Origin: Anoplopoma fimbria
Taxonomy: Eukaryota > Chordata > Actinopteri > Perciformes > Anoplopomatidae
Reading direction: 5' to 3'
DNA length: 64,000 bases
Assembly: GCF_027596085.1 (NCBI RefSeq)
Contig: NC_072457.1
Coordinates: 4,541,129 to 4,605,128, forward strand
Below the pieces are notes generated by a model. That model had not been told where the DNA came from, did not search any database, and was given only the letters and a program-made list of their open reading frames with translations. Of this stretch, positions 23,278-37,689 are shown piece by piece. Position 1 is the first letter of the stretch; each line of letters begins with the position of its first letter. The position numbers were made by a program, and so were the translations under genes.

Positions 23278-24742
23278 TTTATATATACACGAGGAAATGA
23301 CCACTTCACATCCATTTGGCCTTTTTTTCCCTCCTCATTTGCTTCTTCTATAAAATTACTCCTAAACTTTGGCCCCTTTGAACATATTTAAAACAGCAAA
23401 GAGTTCAACTTTGGACGAAGTGGAAGTTTGCACCGAGGTGGAAGAAACACTCGGATACAACAACAACAACAACAACAAGCATCAGTAAAAAACAAAACAA
23501 GTATAATAAATGATTAATAAACTAGTAAAGATATGATCAAAAAAGTAAGCTGTAAAACTAACAAAAACTAAATGTAATGGTGTAAACTCGGACATACATT
23601 TCTAATTGAACCCAGTTAGATCCTTACTGTTAACCTGTTCGTTGTCTTTACATACATTTTGGATTAACACCTTATGATATCTTTTAATATTTGCACTATT
23701 TCCCACTTTATGTTGCAGCTGCTGCACATCTGTTTTCTCTCAGGATATAAAAAAGCTCTATCTTATCTTATTCTGTTACAACATGCAGATGAATGTTTCT
23801 GTTCTTGTCCCAGAATGGACCTGGACCTTACGGTGACTTGCATCGATTAAGAAGTTGTTATTATTCCCACTGACAAAAAGAATATAAATATGACAAGATC
23901 GTTGTTTTGATTTTAATTGACTTCCTGTTGACACTCCGCCATCTGTTTTTTTTTTATTCTCTGCAGGACTCCCATCAGCCGGTCTGCAGACCTCCTCGGA
24001 AAAGGGATCTCTGAGCAGGACCCCGTCCTCCTCTAAGCCCCTCCCCCTCTGGGCGTCTACCTGGCCTCCATAAGGAAAAAAACACCTGATTTCCGCCGTT
24101 ACCATGGAGACGCCATGTGGCTTACAATCCAACACAAAAACAAAGAGACCCTGGGGACAGACGGAGAACCTGGAAAGGAATAATAATAAACAGCTGTGTT
24201 TCCTCACTGACGACACTTTGGGAGGACTTTTTTTTTTTTCTGAATCAGGATCTGGATTTGGTCGTTTCCTGTGATGTCATCAGCCCAGATTGTCCTCCAA
24301 CAGATCTGACCTCCTCTCTCCTCTCTGGACTACAACTACAGAAGCCTCAAGTGGACATTTTGACACCAGCAGAGCTTCACCTCCACCTCCTCTCCAGCAG
24401 TTGTGAACTCATATCGACGTGAAGCTGATGTCTGTATTTTCTCCCCGAGGCGTTCTTCTTTTTTTTTTTTAAACGTGTCAGCAAACCGTTCTTTCAAGAA
24501 GCCGAAGCTCTTTAAAGATGGACGGCAGAGGTCACATGACCGAGCGCTGTTTACCGAGAGAGAGACAAGTCGTTACAAGTGCTCTGCTGCTGCCCTTTTT
24601 TTTTTTTTTTTCTTTGCATAATATAGTGTTTTAAAGGAAAGGACTTGTGCTGTTTCACGTTTCACACTGTGTGTGTTTGTCTCTTTTTTTTTCATAGACT
24701 TCTATCTTCCCTCGAGTCCCACAAAACCCTTTTGAGTTCCAA

Positions 24743-24753
24743 AATAAAATAAA
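24743..24753 (+). promoter_or_regulatory. meis1: meis1 polyadenylation signal
   Basis: Two overlapping AATAAA hexamers lie about 780 bp into the terminal exon and just before the sequence changes character. Confidence 0.6.
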
Positions 24754-27700
24754 AAAAAGTGAAGTGAAATTTGTTCCCCGGTTTGTGGAAGTATTTCATT
24801 ATTGACGCCTGGAGGTGTTGGCTCCTCGTAGTGCTGTCAGAAGGAGTTTGTTGTGTAAAACATGTGACAGCAGGAGAAATAAATAATTTACTACTTTACA
24901 GGTTCGTTCTTTACCTGTTTATTTCCAGGTTTCCTTCTCTACATTTCAGGGGTTTGACAGCTGGAGTGACTAGATACTTAGGGGACTTATATTTTATATT
25001 AAAAACATTATCCAATAATCACCTTTTAGAAACTCTTTATTTAACTCTTTAAGTCTTTTACTTTTCTACTAATTTCCTTTAAATTTTCAAAATAATTTCC
25101 CATAAATATGCTGCTATGTTACTATTAAATATAGCAGAATTTCCTGGAAAGTATCAAATGATTTAATAATTTAATTATAAGGGAAATGTGGAGAGTGTGT
25201 GGTCAGTACTGTAGGTAAACACTTGATCTTAACATGCTTATATTTAGTTCACTACCAGAAAATGCATGACAACGGCAGATTGTACTTGTGCACACTGAAT
25301 GTTGTTCTGCAGCCTTTTGAGCATTTGAAGCTGAAGTGAACTCTCACCGACAAAGATCTAAAAGAATAATTTATGCATTAAGGTTTTCAGGTTGGAGGGT
25401 GAACTTTCCAATCTTTGGACACAGTTTATAGATATTTTTGGCTGCTTATAAAAACCACCAAACGCTTCTGTTCAACCTATAAACACTTTGTCCATTTCCA
25501 GATTCATTAGTGCCAAAATATAAACTGCAGCCTGCTTCAATGTCCTAAGAAATGTCAACATAAAGCGAAACGTCTTTACTTCTTTAATTCCTTCTTTCTA
25601 CTTTTCTGTATCCTCCTTTCTGTCCGTCCATTATTTTATTCAAATGCCTTCCTCCCTTCTTTTCTTTAACCTTTTTCTTTGATCTGAACATTTGTAAAGA
25701 AATCTGAGAACAGAGCTGAACTCTTCTCCTTTTCACATTACAAAAGTACTGAGGATATTTGAGTATATTTTGTTGCTAATACTCATTTACTTTACTTAGT
25801 TTTTACTTCTAAATTAGTACTTTTTCACGTGGTGCTACTTTAAACACAATATATTCTTCCAGGGTTCAGACAAAAGTAGAAAACTAACTTTTAAACTATG
25901 AATATGAAACTATTAGTCACCATTTTATTTATTTTCCATTTCTGCAGTGCCGACATGGCAACTCCGTTAAATTCACCTCAAATCAACACACTGGAGGGGT
26001 AAAGGCCAAAACAACCTTCAGCAGAACTGAGGGGGAAACTAAAGTTACAACTTTAATTTGAATGTGTCATTTTTTTGAAAGTCACTCTGGTTTAGAAGAG
26101 GGAAACAGAAACAGCAGCTGGCTCGCTCTGCCTTTTTCTGGCACTCGGCCTGTCGTCCACTTTGGTTTAAAAATAATCTCACAAAATCGTCACTTCTTCA
26201 CACACAGCGAGCATGTGCAGACCTGAGGGAGGTTTTTTTTTTTCTACTCTTTAAGTCTGGCAGAAGACTGTTGCAACTCTTCCTCAGGAATTCAACTGAG
26301 GAGGAGGAGGAGAAGGAGGAGAGGTGAAAAAAAAGGGCGATTTACGTAAATCTGCTCCAAACTCTTAAATGGAGAGATTAGTTCCCCCTCACGCTCCAGT
26401 TGGCCTCCTCAATGGATGTGCTCTCCCAATCCGCTGGGAGTTTCCTAGATACACCTCATTTCAAAGCTGGCAGCCACAAAAGAGATCATTTATCTTCCTC
26501 TTAAAATCAATTACTAATTTGGAGCAGGGAGTTGAGGGGAGAGACAGCATTCAGCCGGCTGCAGGAAACAGAATTCGTACTGATGACTTTTATGGTAGTT
26601 GTGATGTGTGTTTTTATAATTTTTTTGTTGTTTTTTGTTTTTTTAAACCAACTGGAGGTTATTTTTGAAGCACAAAAACAACATGTGTGTCCTCTTTGCT
26701 GCTCTTCACCCTCTGAGCTGACTGACAGGCGGCGGCTTCAACTCCCATGTTTGACTGCCCTCTTTAGGGGATTGTGGAAACTGCCTTCATCTCAGTTTTT
26801 TAATTTTTTCTCTTTTTTAAAAGCTGAATGTGTGATTAGCTAGTCAGAGGATGTCAAAGAATAAAAAATGAAGGAGATGAGACATCATGTGAAGTGGAGA
26901 GAGAGTCCCTGGAGACGGTGACGGGTTGTGACAACAACACAGCAGGAAATAAACGGGAACATCGTGTGTGAGAAAATTGGTAAACTGTTTGGAGCTGTGG
27001 TGAGCTGTGATTTCCCACAGATCACTCAGGCAGTGAATGCAGTGTGTGCAGGCAGATTTATTACAGTTATTACTATAACTACTATTCATAAACACACACA
27101 AACATGCCAGAGTCAAGACATGTAAAAAGAATATTCATTTAGAATACTTTGATAACTTTTAAGCTTTCAGTGTCCGTCTAATGGGGTCAAAGGTCGTATT
27201 TAGCGTACTGATAATAAAAGAAAACAATTTACTATAAAGGTAGCTGTTACTGACTGCCATATTTACACTAATGTAAAGCAGTAGTACTACATAACTAAGT
27301 ACTTGTACTTGAAGATTTTTTTTCACGACACTTCTCTATGTCTCAGAGGGAAATTACAATTATTTTGATTGATATTTGTCGACATACTTAGACTGTTTTT
27401 TTTGACAAGCTATACAATGACCTCTCTTGAAATGCTTTATCAATAACTTTTACAACTTACTTTACAATACTTTTTTTCAAATGATTTTCATTGATCTACT
27501 CTTATGACTTTTTCAGTTCTTTCTTCGACTTATTATACTAGGACTTTTTTTTTCGAAATTACAGTATCAAATATCCCATGTTTTTCTTTAAAGTTAAATA
27601 AATAAATGTCCCAGAGAGCTGTGGTATAAGTACCAATCAATCAAAGAGCTACAATGTATAACAGTTAAATTAGAAGTTGAGCTTTGTAGAGCCTGCTGGA

Positions 27701-28973
27701 TAGTTTCACAAATTTGATTTAGTTCACTTTTCGATTCATTTTTCAACAAATCCAGCAGCTGTAGTGAGTTTTCTTTAATGTGAACAAGACTTTCGATACA
27801 TTAAGTACATTTATCTTCCCACACTTCTGTACTTTTACTTCAGTAAAGTGTACGATTTTTTTTTTTTATGGGATATTTGTACAATGTGACATTGCTACTT
27901 TTAACCTCAGTAAAATATCTCAGTACCGTTCGCAGGCTAAAGAAGAACAAACCTTGATGACTAAACGGAGCTTCATCTGAATAATTTGTGGAGTTTCCCT
28001 TTAAGTTTGTCATCCAGTGAGTCAAAAGTCTAGAGGATGATTTTGTGAAACAACCACTACAATTATACTCTTGTGATTCAGTTAAATCTTGACGTGTAAT
28101 GGAGAAAAGGGTACATTTTCAATGTATGAAGACCCCCGTCCCTGCACTTAGCCCCATATCCCCCGGGAAACCCCTGATATTTCATGTTGAGTAGTGTGAG
28201 TTGTACGAAGGGGAGTCAGTCAGTTTATCTGTATCGGCGTTTGTCATCGTCTGTGTGTCGTCTCTCAGCAGGAAAGAATGCAGCCGAGACGTTCAGATGG
28301 AGATGGATCGGTCCCGAGGAGCTCCTCCTGGCTCTGGTGCCCAGGAGATGACCCTCTCTGGAGGTAACCAGGTTTATCTAAACAAACCCCCTTAATGTGG
28401 ACTCGAGTCACAAACGTTGAGTGGAGCAGACCCCTAAAAGAAATTCCGAGGAGACATTAATCCGCCTCCTCCAGGTCTGGACCTGTGACCCGCCGGTCCA
28501 TCAATACTCTGCTTTAAAACAACAGTCGCCATGAGCTCACTGGCCTCCTCCTGGAAAAAAAAAAACCCTCTCTGTTCGTTCTCCAGGTCCGTGGGATCCG
28601 GGAGACCTGAACGCAAAAGTTGGATAATTTATTGCCTTTAATTAAATGCCTGCTTCAGGAGGGATTAAATGTGTTTCCTCCATGTGCGGGGCAAAAGGGG
28701 AAGGTGTTCAGTGTCGGACAGAAGATCCAGAGACTCGGGGAGGGGAGGATCATGGTTACCTTTTGGGAGGAAGTGGAGGAGGGTGAGGGTGGAGGAGGAA
28801 AGGGAGGGAGGGAGGGGTCAGTTTACCTCGACGGGAGACTTCCACCTGGTTGACAGGAAGTCGACCTCGTTTATGAGAGACAATCGTCATCTGTTCACCT
28901 GAACGTTCAGGTCGTTTAAAGACGAACGGACTGTTGTCTACGGGTAAATATAAGTAGTATTAGGGGTTGAACT

Positions 28974-29041
28974 AGTAGTAGTAGTAGTAGTAGTAGTAGT
29001 AGGAGTAGTAGTAGGAGTAGTAGGAGTAGTAGCAGAAGTAG

Positions 29042-29080
<39 letters not shown>

Positions 29081-29124
29081 GAGTAGTAGGAGGAGTAGTA
29101 GTAGTAGTAGGAGTAGTAGTAGTA
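28974..29124. repeat. (AGT)n trinucleotide repeat with AGG interruptions
   Basis: About 50 AGT units, periodically changed to AGG or AGC/AGA. Poly-Leu and poly-Thr open frames on the minus strand are artefacts. Confidence 0.97.
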
Positions 29125-29682
29125 TTATTTTTGTGTTCCCCATTTCTCATTTAGATGTTTCTATATGAGCATAAAACTATATTTTGGTATAAAAATGTGA
29201 TTTAAAAAGAAACTAATGACATAAAAAGCTGAATAATAACTTAAAATAAATATATAAAACTAATACCATAAAAATCTACTTGCATAAAGAACTAACTTAA
29301 TAACTAAAACTACGACTAAATCTACGACTTATGACATTAAAAAAGAATTATAAAATAAAAATGTTTAAATGGCTTGAATAAATGAATAAATTAGATGCAA
29401 GTTGAAATGCCAGAAATGAAATTTGCTTTGATTATTTACAGTTTTTATACAAAGAATATAAGTTAGAAAAAAGGGTGAATACAACAGGTCCATTTAGAAG
29501 CTTTTCTGGAGCTTCCGGTTGTATTAAAAGAACTTCATGAATGGAGTTTTTTTTCTGCGCAGAAGCTGAGGAAGAGAATCCAGAACAATTAAATAGACCA
29601 AAAAAATAAATAATAATAATACTGAATCAGATAAAATTAACTATTTTATGTGTTGAGGTGTTTTTGACTAAAATGGTCGTCG

Positions 29683-30182
29683 GTGGAAAGTAACTACTTA
29701 CATTCACTCAGGTTCTGTTCTTACATTTGAGGTATTTGTATGGTGGCTTTCCAGATGTTTTGATGTTGAATGTTTGTGATAAACTGAAGGATGAAGTGTT
29801 TCCTTTATGTTTTGAGAAAACTCTCCTACTTCTTAAGCTAAATAAACTCTTTAAAAAACGTCTTGGATCAGCTGGAAAATGCATCGTCACAAAGCTGAAA
29901 ACAGGCTGTTTTTTTGTTAAAAACATCTACAGCAGTAAAATACAACATACACATAAATTCAGCAGTACTATTAATCCAGATACATCATATATAATAGTAA
30001 AACACTGTCAGGGAACATTTTACTTCTACTTTTCATACTTTAAGTGATCTGCTGATAATACTTACATACTTTTACTTAAACAGGTTGTTAAGGCAGGACT
30101 TTTACTCGTAGTTGAGTATTTTCACAGTGTGGTATTAGTACTTCTACTGAAGTAAAGGATCTGAATACTTCTTCCATATTTC
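29683..30182. repeat. Dispersed repeat, family A, copy
   Basis: It begins GGTGGAAAGTAACTACTTAC and ends GTAAAGGATCTGAATACTTC followed by TTCCA. It carries internal motifs GCAGGACTTTTACT and CAGTGTGGTATTAGTACTTC seen in other copies. Confidence 0.75.
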
Positions 30183-30936
30183 TCAAAGCAGAAGTTAAAT
30201 AAGCAGTCGGACATCAAACTGATGGGAGTTCTCTGTGAAAACACAGTTTGAAAGTCTTCCTCCATTTCGCCAACCATTCCTCATGTCCTCCTGACGGCAG
30301 GTCTGAGGTCAGATTCATTTCTCCTGCTCAGAGGACGGACTAATGGCTCACAGCGACGTGTAATCTGTGGCTGTGAGGAGAGTGAGTATCAATCAGGTTA
30401 ATGAGAGCGAGAGGGTTCAGCCTGCAGCAGCTCGCCCACCGGCCATCAGAACCACTTCAATTAGCTTAGCTCGTTAGCGCGGGGGGGCCTAAACAGGTTT
30501 CATTTTTTGAACAAACACCACAAACGACATTACGACGCCAAGCTGAAGAAGCGTGAGGCCTTCTGAGCCTAAATCCTTTAGTGAAGTAAAAGTACTGCAT
30601 CTGAAACCTTACTTTAGTAAAAGTATGTAAAGAAGTCCTGTTTTCAGCTTTGTGACTTTGCATTTTTCAGCTCATCCAAAAGGCTTTTTAGGTCGTTTAT
30701 TTTAGCTGAAGAAGAATTTTCTCAACACATAAAGAAACTCTTCAGTTTATCACAAACCTTTCAACACATCTGGAGATATGCGGATGAGGAATTATAATCT
30801 GAAACAGCCCTTTATTGAAGTCGGAATAAACAAAATGTCTTCACTTGAAGCTTTAAACTGAGCGAGGGTTTTGTGTGTTTGTGTGTTTTTTTGGGGGTCG
30901 AGGAGGTTGGACGTGACCTTGGTTGATCATGTTAGC

Positions 30937-30938
<2 letters not shown>

Positions 30939-30999
<61 letters not shown>
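30939..30999. repeat. (TG)n microsatellite
   Basis: An uninterrupted TG tract of about 60 bp. Confidence 0.97.
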
Positions 31000-31001
<2 letters not shown>

Positions 31002-31236
31002 ATGAAGGGGGGGTTTACCTTCCTCTGTGTGTGACGATCCATCACGGCAGCAGAGCGTGGAGGAACAGGAGCTCACGTAAACACTGTGAATGCTGGGAGC
31101 TTTTTGTGTTGTGTGCAGTTGCTTTTATTCAACAGAGCTCCAGTTTGAGATGGTTTTAGGTTATTTACAGGAACAGCGGATCAAAAAATTCTGGTTCTCC
31201 TCTGTTGAAAAATGTTCATTATCTCTGTCAAATAAG

Positions 31237-31985
31237 CGGTGGTGGAATGTAACTAAGTACATTTACTCAAATGCTGAACAACAGTAAGAATCTGAGGTAT
31301 TCATGGAACTTTCTACTTCTACTCCAGTACAAATGTCTGACAGCTTTACTTTACTTTACAGATTAAAAATGTAATACAGAAAACATATGAAAAAATTCTA
31401 AAACACTATGTTTTGTGAAAAATTTAATTAACAAACACTTTATAGTACAGCTGAAAATATTAATCCATTGATTTATTAGTCGACTGACAGAAATTCAATT
31501 GGCAACTATTTTTGTAATATATATTTTTTAATAGTTTAAAATATGATATTAAGTAAATTACCCAATAGTGTATACACATGGTGGAGTTGTCACTTTGGGC
31601 TCTGGGTCATTGTGACAGCATTTCTCACTATTTACAATATTTTTATGAACCAAACAATCAACTGACAAATGGAGAAAATAATCGGCAGAATAATCAATAA
31701 TGATAATAATCATTAGTTAATAGTTCAAAATGAGCTCCAACTCAACTACAAAACAATAAAATCCTGCTTTTACATTAATGCATGAGTAATAATAACCCAA
31801 AAATATTATATATATATATATATATTAGTAAAACAGACACAGGGAACATTTAATACTTTAAGTACATTTTCCTGATTATACCTACATATTTTCACTTAAG
31901 TAACATTTTCATGCAGGACTTTTACTTGTAACAGAGTATTTTAACAGTGTGGTATTAGTCTGTATACCAATACTTATAATTCAGC
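31237..31985. repeat. Dispersed repeat, family A, copy
   Basis: It starts GGTGGTGGAATGTAACTAAG, contains TCTACTCCAGTACAAATG and GCAGGACTTTTACTTGTAA, and ends around CAGTGTGGTATTAGT. A short TA tract sits inside it near 31,810. Confidence 0.75.
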
Positions 31986-34814
31986 TTGTGTGAGTAGATA
32001 AACTGAATTTAAACCAAGCTGAGAATGACCCTCTCTATAAACTGTCCCTTCATCCGTCTTCAGAGTCCAAGAAGTTAATTTCCATGAACGTTTTACTTCC
32101 CCCCGTGGCCTCACATACTCTCCCTCCCACCTCGTCAACTTTTACACAAGTTTGTCTATAAAAACTGCAGCCGGAGGATCCAGCGTTGGAGAGTTTTCCA
32201 GCCGGCGACAGAAATCTCCCCTGAATGGGTTTGAACGTCTCGACTACGGGTCAAAACTGAAGCCCATTATTGAGAAAAGCAGAGGAACAGTCAGGGTTTC
32301 ATTGCAGCGTGGCGATTGCACGCCCGGTTTCCCAGCAGTCCAGTAAAGCTCCTCCATAAATCCAAACAATTCTCGCTGTTGGAGCGGAGAGGGGATTTCT
32401 CTGGACTCCAGGGGAAAGAAGGGGGAGAATAAAACCAGCGCTGTTATAGAGACGTTAAACATTTTGGCTTGAAGTAGACTACAGCTGACACGGAACTGCG
32501 TAGTATTGTCATCGTGGGAAGAGTTAAGATTTTGGAGGATTGGTTTCATTGCTCTATTGAACGTTCAGATATACTCTGAGATGCTGTTTTGTCAGCGGGC
32601 CGGCGTGCTGACAGCTCAGCCTGCTGCAGCTACGCTCTGAAAATGAAAAGCATTCCTGCGGGTGTCTTTTTCAGATTTTTGGAGAGAAAACAGAGCAGCT
32701 TCCCAAACGCGTTAACCCAAACGCAATTAGCTCTCAAAAGAAATATTCTGCTTTCAAGATCCATTGTGTTTGGCTCTTCTTTGTTGTTTCATCAGATGTT
32801 CGTCGTGTTCTGTTTAATCTGGGAGCCCGTTAGAGAGCAGCTGTGGTTCTTTGTGCCCAACGATGAGAGAGTCGGTTCATGTGAAACTTTGACCACATCT
32901 CACCACAACAAGGTGGTTCTCCAGTCGCCTCAGAGAGAGTTACAGACTGTTATGGGCTCTCTGGAATCTCAGGACTCAGTTCATGTCTCGAACTTACGAG
33001 GAAGTATACACTACTGGCAGGGCTATGGGGGGGCATGTTGATTGGTCGGTCAGTCCTCCACTTCAGGCCGTTCTCATTCAGCGTTCGTAGCTACGCCGAC
33101 CAAAAATGATGCGCTCTAATTCGTACAAATCCCACAAAATAAATTAAAGTGTAATCCATGTAATAATGGAACAGATTGCATAAGGCCATAAATAGTGTGA
33201 AGGAGGAGTGGCGGATGGGTGAAACGAAATCCAGTCATTCACCCAGGAGATCGCTGTTTGTGCAACGTGTGAAACAAGAAGGCAACGTTGATTTATTTGT
33301 CACTTAACTTCCGTACTTTGCTTTTCCTAAACCTAACCTAAACTAAGTAGTTTAGTTCCCTAACTGATTAGTTTCCTGTGAAGACGGAAGTATATTTTGA
33401 AAAGTCCGTAGACTGCATGTAATGAGTGGAAAGTGAAACCTGTTGCTGGTAGGAAAACGCACGAAAAACGAGGAGGAACTTTTTGTAGGATATCATACAA
33501 ACCGTTAAAATAACTGCGGAAGTTCGATTTACTGAAGTACACAAGTAACGTGACAAATAAATCAACATTGAACATCGTTAACAGAAGGAAGGAACAGCGG
33601 TCTTATGTTTGACAGATCCAACAATCCAACTCCCTTCCCACCGATCCGCTGAGTGCAGTTTGTGCATGATTACGTCGATAACATACAAAATAGGATATCT
33701 ACGAATTACGACCGATTATTTTTCGTAGGTATAGCTACAAATGCTGGATGAGAACAACCTGTTCAGAGTGAGGAACCTTTTTCTTTAGATTTGTTCTCAT
33801 CAGAAAGCTGCCCTTTTGCAGTGACCTCATCAGAACAAGAATGAACTACTAAACTCAAACTTAAAAACTTTTCCTCTTGTTTCGTCTGTGCGTGCCTCTG
33901 CTCCAACTCTATGTACGCCTCTCAAAAAACAAAGAGCCGGGACACCATCTGACATAAATTACAACGGGCCAGTCGGTGGCAATAAATGCGGCATTAAGTT
34001 CCGCCCAAACACACGCAGGCCTGCACACTGGAGCGGGCACTTTGTGGGCGACGTCTTGGACGCCTTTCAGATGGATGTGACGGAGCCACTTATCGTGGAG
34101 TTTATAGGCCGGTAATGAAACAGTAACCGGAGTCGTTTGCACGCATTAAAGTGGGTGTTGAAGTGGAAATGTGCAAGGGAGGCTCGTGGAACATTAGACT
34201 TGAAGTGCGGCGAGCTGTAAACTGTGTACTCTGGACTCTCCACGGGAATTCTTTTCAAGCTTGTGATAGAGGAAATGTTGCTCATCTCCGTCTGGTAACC
34301 GGCTGCAGCTCAAAGGGAGGACAGTGGATGAATGACGTCATGACTGCAGACCTCGTCCAGTTACACTTTCCTGTGCTTCATACGAGCTAAAAATATCCCC
34401 CGCCTCTGAAAACCTTTGTCTTCTTAACTGAGCCACATCTGCACTGTTTTAGACACCCCATATTGTCCATATCTTTGAGCTCTGGTTTCTTTTTTAATAA
34501 CTCTATTTAAGGAAAAATATACGTTTAAATGCCTCAAAGCAGACTCAATTCAAAGGAAACTACAGACTCTGTAGTCTGATTCTCTTGTTCTCGCCTTATA
34601 TTTCAGCTAAATCGTCCCAATTTTTGTGTCGGTCAGGAACAAAGAGCTGAAACACGCCGACAGTTTCTTGGAGACTGAAAAAACAAAATCTTTCCAGAGA
34701 GAAAGAAAAACAAACAGCTTCTCAGAGTCAATCAGCTTAATGAGGGTGATTAGGTTGATGTTCTTAATGAGACGAAGCCTCTTAGGTAGAGCTGTTTTAC
34801 TACTGTAGAGATAT

Positions 34815-35712
34815 AAACAGTGGTGGAAGAAGTAATCCGATGCTTTACTAAACTTTTAAAATACTTAAAATACTGCTAAAAAGTCCTTGTACTATTATAT
34901 GTTATATCATAAGCTTGTTTGTACTCATGCATCCATGTAAAAGCCGTATTGTATTGTTTCAAATGTTACTTATTTAGAACTACTAACTAAAGATTATTTT
35001 CATCATGAATTAATCTGCAGATTGTTTTCTCCAATAAACAATTAATTGTCCGGTTTGTAAAATTAGTTAAAAAAAATTGTGAGAATGTCAGTTGGTGCCC
35101 GTTGCATCGCAGCCAATCCCACCACCAATCATTGTGTTCATACACTCACACAGAAACTGCATTGCTTCATGTATTTGAGATTAATCTATGCAGATCACAC
35201 TTAAAATAGAAATGTTCAAAATGATGGGGGTTGATGCTGATGACACCCCAGAAAATAGGGACTATTTAATAGGAGTATTTATGTTGTTTTGTGGGCTTTT
35301 TTTGTAATATTTTGCAAAAAACAGCATTAAAATGGTAATAATAACAAAAAGTTAAAGTTATAAGTCTGCAGATGTTTTGTCCGACCGACAGTCCAAATCT
35401 CAACATTATTACTTTAATAACATTCTTTTTTTTTTAAATGCAGCAAATCTTCATATTTGAAGCTGGAACCTTGATAGATTATTTTTGTATGAAAATGACT
35501 TCAACCAATAAAATTGTTGCCAATTAATTGTCAATCGACTAATCTACTAATTATTTCAACTGTACTTGTATAACCTGTAAAAGAACTAAAGCCGTCAGAT
35601 ACATGTAGTGAAGTAGAAGTTTAAACTAGCATGAGAAGAACAGACTCAATTCAAGTACAAGTGACACACATTTTTTACTTAAGTTCTTGAGAACATGTAC
35701 TTCCACACCTGG
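34815..35712. repeat. Dispersed repeat, family A, long copy
   Basis: It starts CAGTGGTGGAAGAAGTAATC and ends near GTACTTCCACACC, so the two ends are inverted (GGTGGAAG and CTTCCACA). It contains AAGTCCTTGTACTATTATAT and CAGCTAAAT-type internal sequence. Confidence 0.7.
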
Positions 35713-37689
35713 ATATAAAATACCAGTCAATAAAGCATTAACCAAAAATAAAGGCTTACATTGTACATTGACTTCCAAAATTAGGGAAGTCATTGCAGCC
35801 TGATCTCATAACACTCCTCAAGTCTGCAGAGCCGCAGAAATCTTGCATCTACAGAAAGATCCTGAACAAAGCATTAAAGAAAGAGGATGAACAAAAAGCA
35901 TATTGTCGCAAAATGAGCTGTTACATTAAAAGTGTTGGAAGCTGTCAGGTAGAGTGATGATTCACAAAACCACAACTAGAAGCTCGACTGGGAACATCCT
36001 CAGACGCCCCGTGAGAGCAGTAAAAGGCCAATAAATGAAAGTAGCTGTGTTTATATGCACCTGAAATATTTGCTGGATGTTACAAAAGTGAAACAACAAG
36101 GATCAGTTTCTACTGCAGGAACAGGGAACCGTTAAAGGAGTATTCTGGTCTTGTCTTGGTAGTTTTGCACATCATTTCTATCAGTTATGATCTAATTACA
36201 CGTTAAGATAGACGAGATCTGGAAACATGAGAAAGAAATCCAAAAGGCAAGTAGCGTGAAAAGTCTGACGATCAGACGGGTCGTAAATAAGCCAAAAGTT
36301 TATCTCCCACATATGTACTTTGGTTTTCCCCATCAGAGTATTACTACAAGCGACGGTGGACAACACAAACAGTCTATTTTCTAGAACCTCACAGATTTCT
36401 GTACTTAGTTTTTGGCACCAATCAGGGTTTAGCAATATCTGACTTAGTATCTGATGTTGGTTGATCGGTTGTTTGGTAACTGTCAATCAAATCTCATCAA
36501 ACCATACACCCACATGGTTGTGATGGAGCAGAGTTTTTGACTCTTTATAAATGGTTTGTGTGTTTTTATCTTTATTTAAATGGTTGCTTATTTAGTCGTG
36601 AGTATTTATTATCATAGACAAACACTAAAGTGATGAAACCAAATTTTCAGCAGCCTGGTGTTTTACCATTTTGCAGAGTATTTTCAGTATCCAGACCTCG
36701 TCCTGTAGCTGCTCTCTGACTTATAATCAGGTCTGATTTCAGCAGCGTACAGATGAGCGTTGGTGCGGCAGTTTGCACCCTGGAGGCTCTCTGGCACTTC
36801 TAAGCAGACAGTGATAGATTGGTGAGATTAGAGAGCAGCATATCTGACACTGCTCTCTGATCCACCGGCCTGAAAGCGCTCAGACCTTTTTTTTTCTAAC
36901 GAGCCTCCGCCGGCGTCCCGGATCGCATTTCAAAGACGAACAATGTCTGCTTGGGGGAAAAAAGAGCCATTTAGCCCTGCTGTAATGTAAAAACCAGGTA
37001 GCTGCCTCTTTCCTTCCTGACAGCTCTGCAACGGATTCCTTTCTCGGTGCATCGAAACTGTTTTCTTTAGAGCAGCAGGGTATTCTATTCAGACTCACAA
37101 GCCATGAAATATGGTGCGTATCTGTATTTGGCCTCGAGCCAGGCGGAGGGGTCGCCATGTCGGCCCAACAATGAATCGCTCAGATTTCACCTCAGTCCAC
37201 AGAGTTGGCAGGTATGAAACAGGGCTGCACTCTTTTTGGAAGACAGTAAATGGTGGTCGGGTTGTTTTTTAATGTTTATGACCTCATCAGGAAAAGAGGC
37301 GCTCAAATGTTGGGTTTCCAAATCCCCCTCATCTTATGTACAGGTGTGATTCAAAAGGAGTTAATGCTTTAAATGTTGTTTTTGTTTTTATTGTTTTATT
37401 TCCCAGACAGTTTAAGACTCACATGCAGCAACCGTTTCACAGATGGGCTCCTCTCTGGGAAATCCCTCTAGTCAGGTAACTTTTGGGTCAAAGGTCAGCC
37501 ACTCAATCAAGTACAGGATGTAGAAAATCAATAAAAGCAGCAGGACAAGTTCAAGCATCAGTGTATCTGATAGATATAAAACCGTTTGCATTATATGAGG
37601 GAAACATGCAAAATAGTGTTTCTCTCTTTCTGACATAACTTAATTTGCATGCAAACTACTGGAAACCGTACTTGATAGTGCTTATAGTT

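Larger units (their letters stand above)
21710..23966 (+). other. Intron within the meis1 3' UTR
   Basis: No exon is seen. It carries a block rich in TAATTA and CAATTA motifs at about 22,700-22,905 (candidate conserved noncoding element), a purine-rich tract at 22,905-23,036, a CA tract at 23,201-23,275 and an AAC tract near 23,459-23,480. Confidence 0.6.
21654..24765 (+). other. meis1: meis1 3' UTR, split by an intron
   Basis: The UTR runs 21654-21709, then is interrupted by a GT-AG intron (donor GTGAGT at 21710, acceptor tctctgcag ending at 23966). It resumes at 23967 and runs to about 24,765. Overlapping AATAAA signals lie at 24743-24748 and 24748-24753, followed by a GT-containing stretch. 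Human MEIS1 also places its stop in the penultimate exon. If the last coding exon is skipped, 23967 onward reads in frame for about 40 codons (GLPSAGLQTSSEKG and on to TAA near 24073). The human long C-terminus is not recognisable there. The exact cleavage site is inferred. Confidence 0.7.

Noticed and set aside
23776..24216. 146-codon minus-strand frame
   Set aside because: It is antisense to the meis1 terminal 3' UTR exon and spans its splice acceptor; no family resemblance.
28916..29143. Poly-Leu and poly-Thr minus-strand frames
   Set aside because: They are translations of the AGT trinucleotide repeat.
33888..34115. 75-codon plus-strand frame in a GC-balanced block
   Set aside because: There is no recognisable domain and no splice context; the block is better viewed as possible regulatory DNA.
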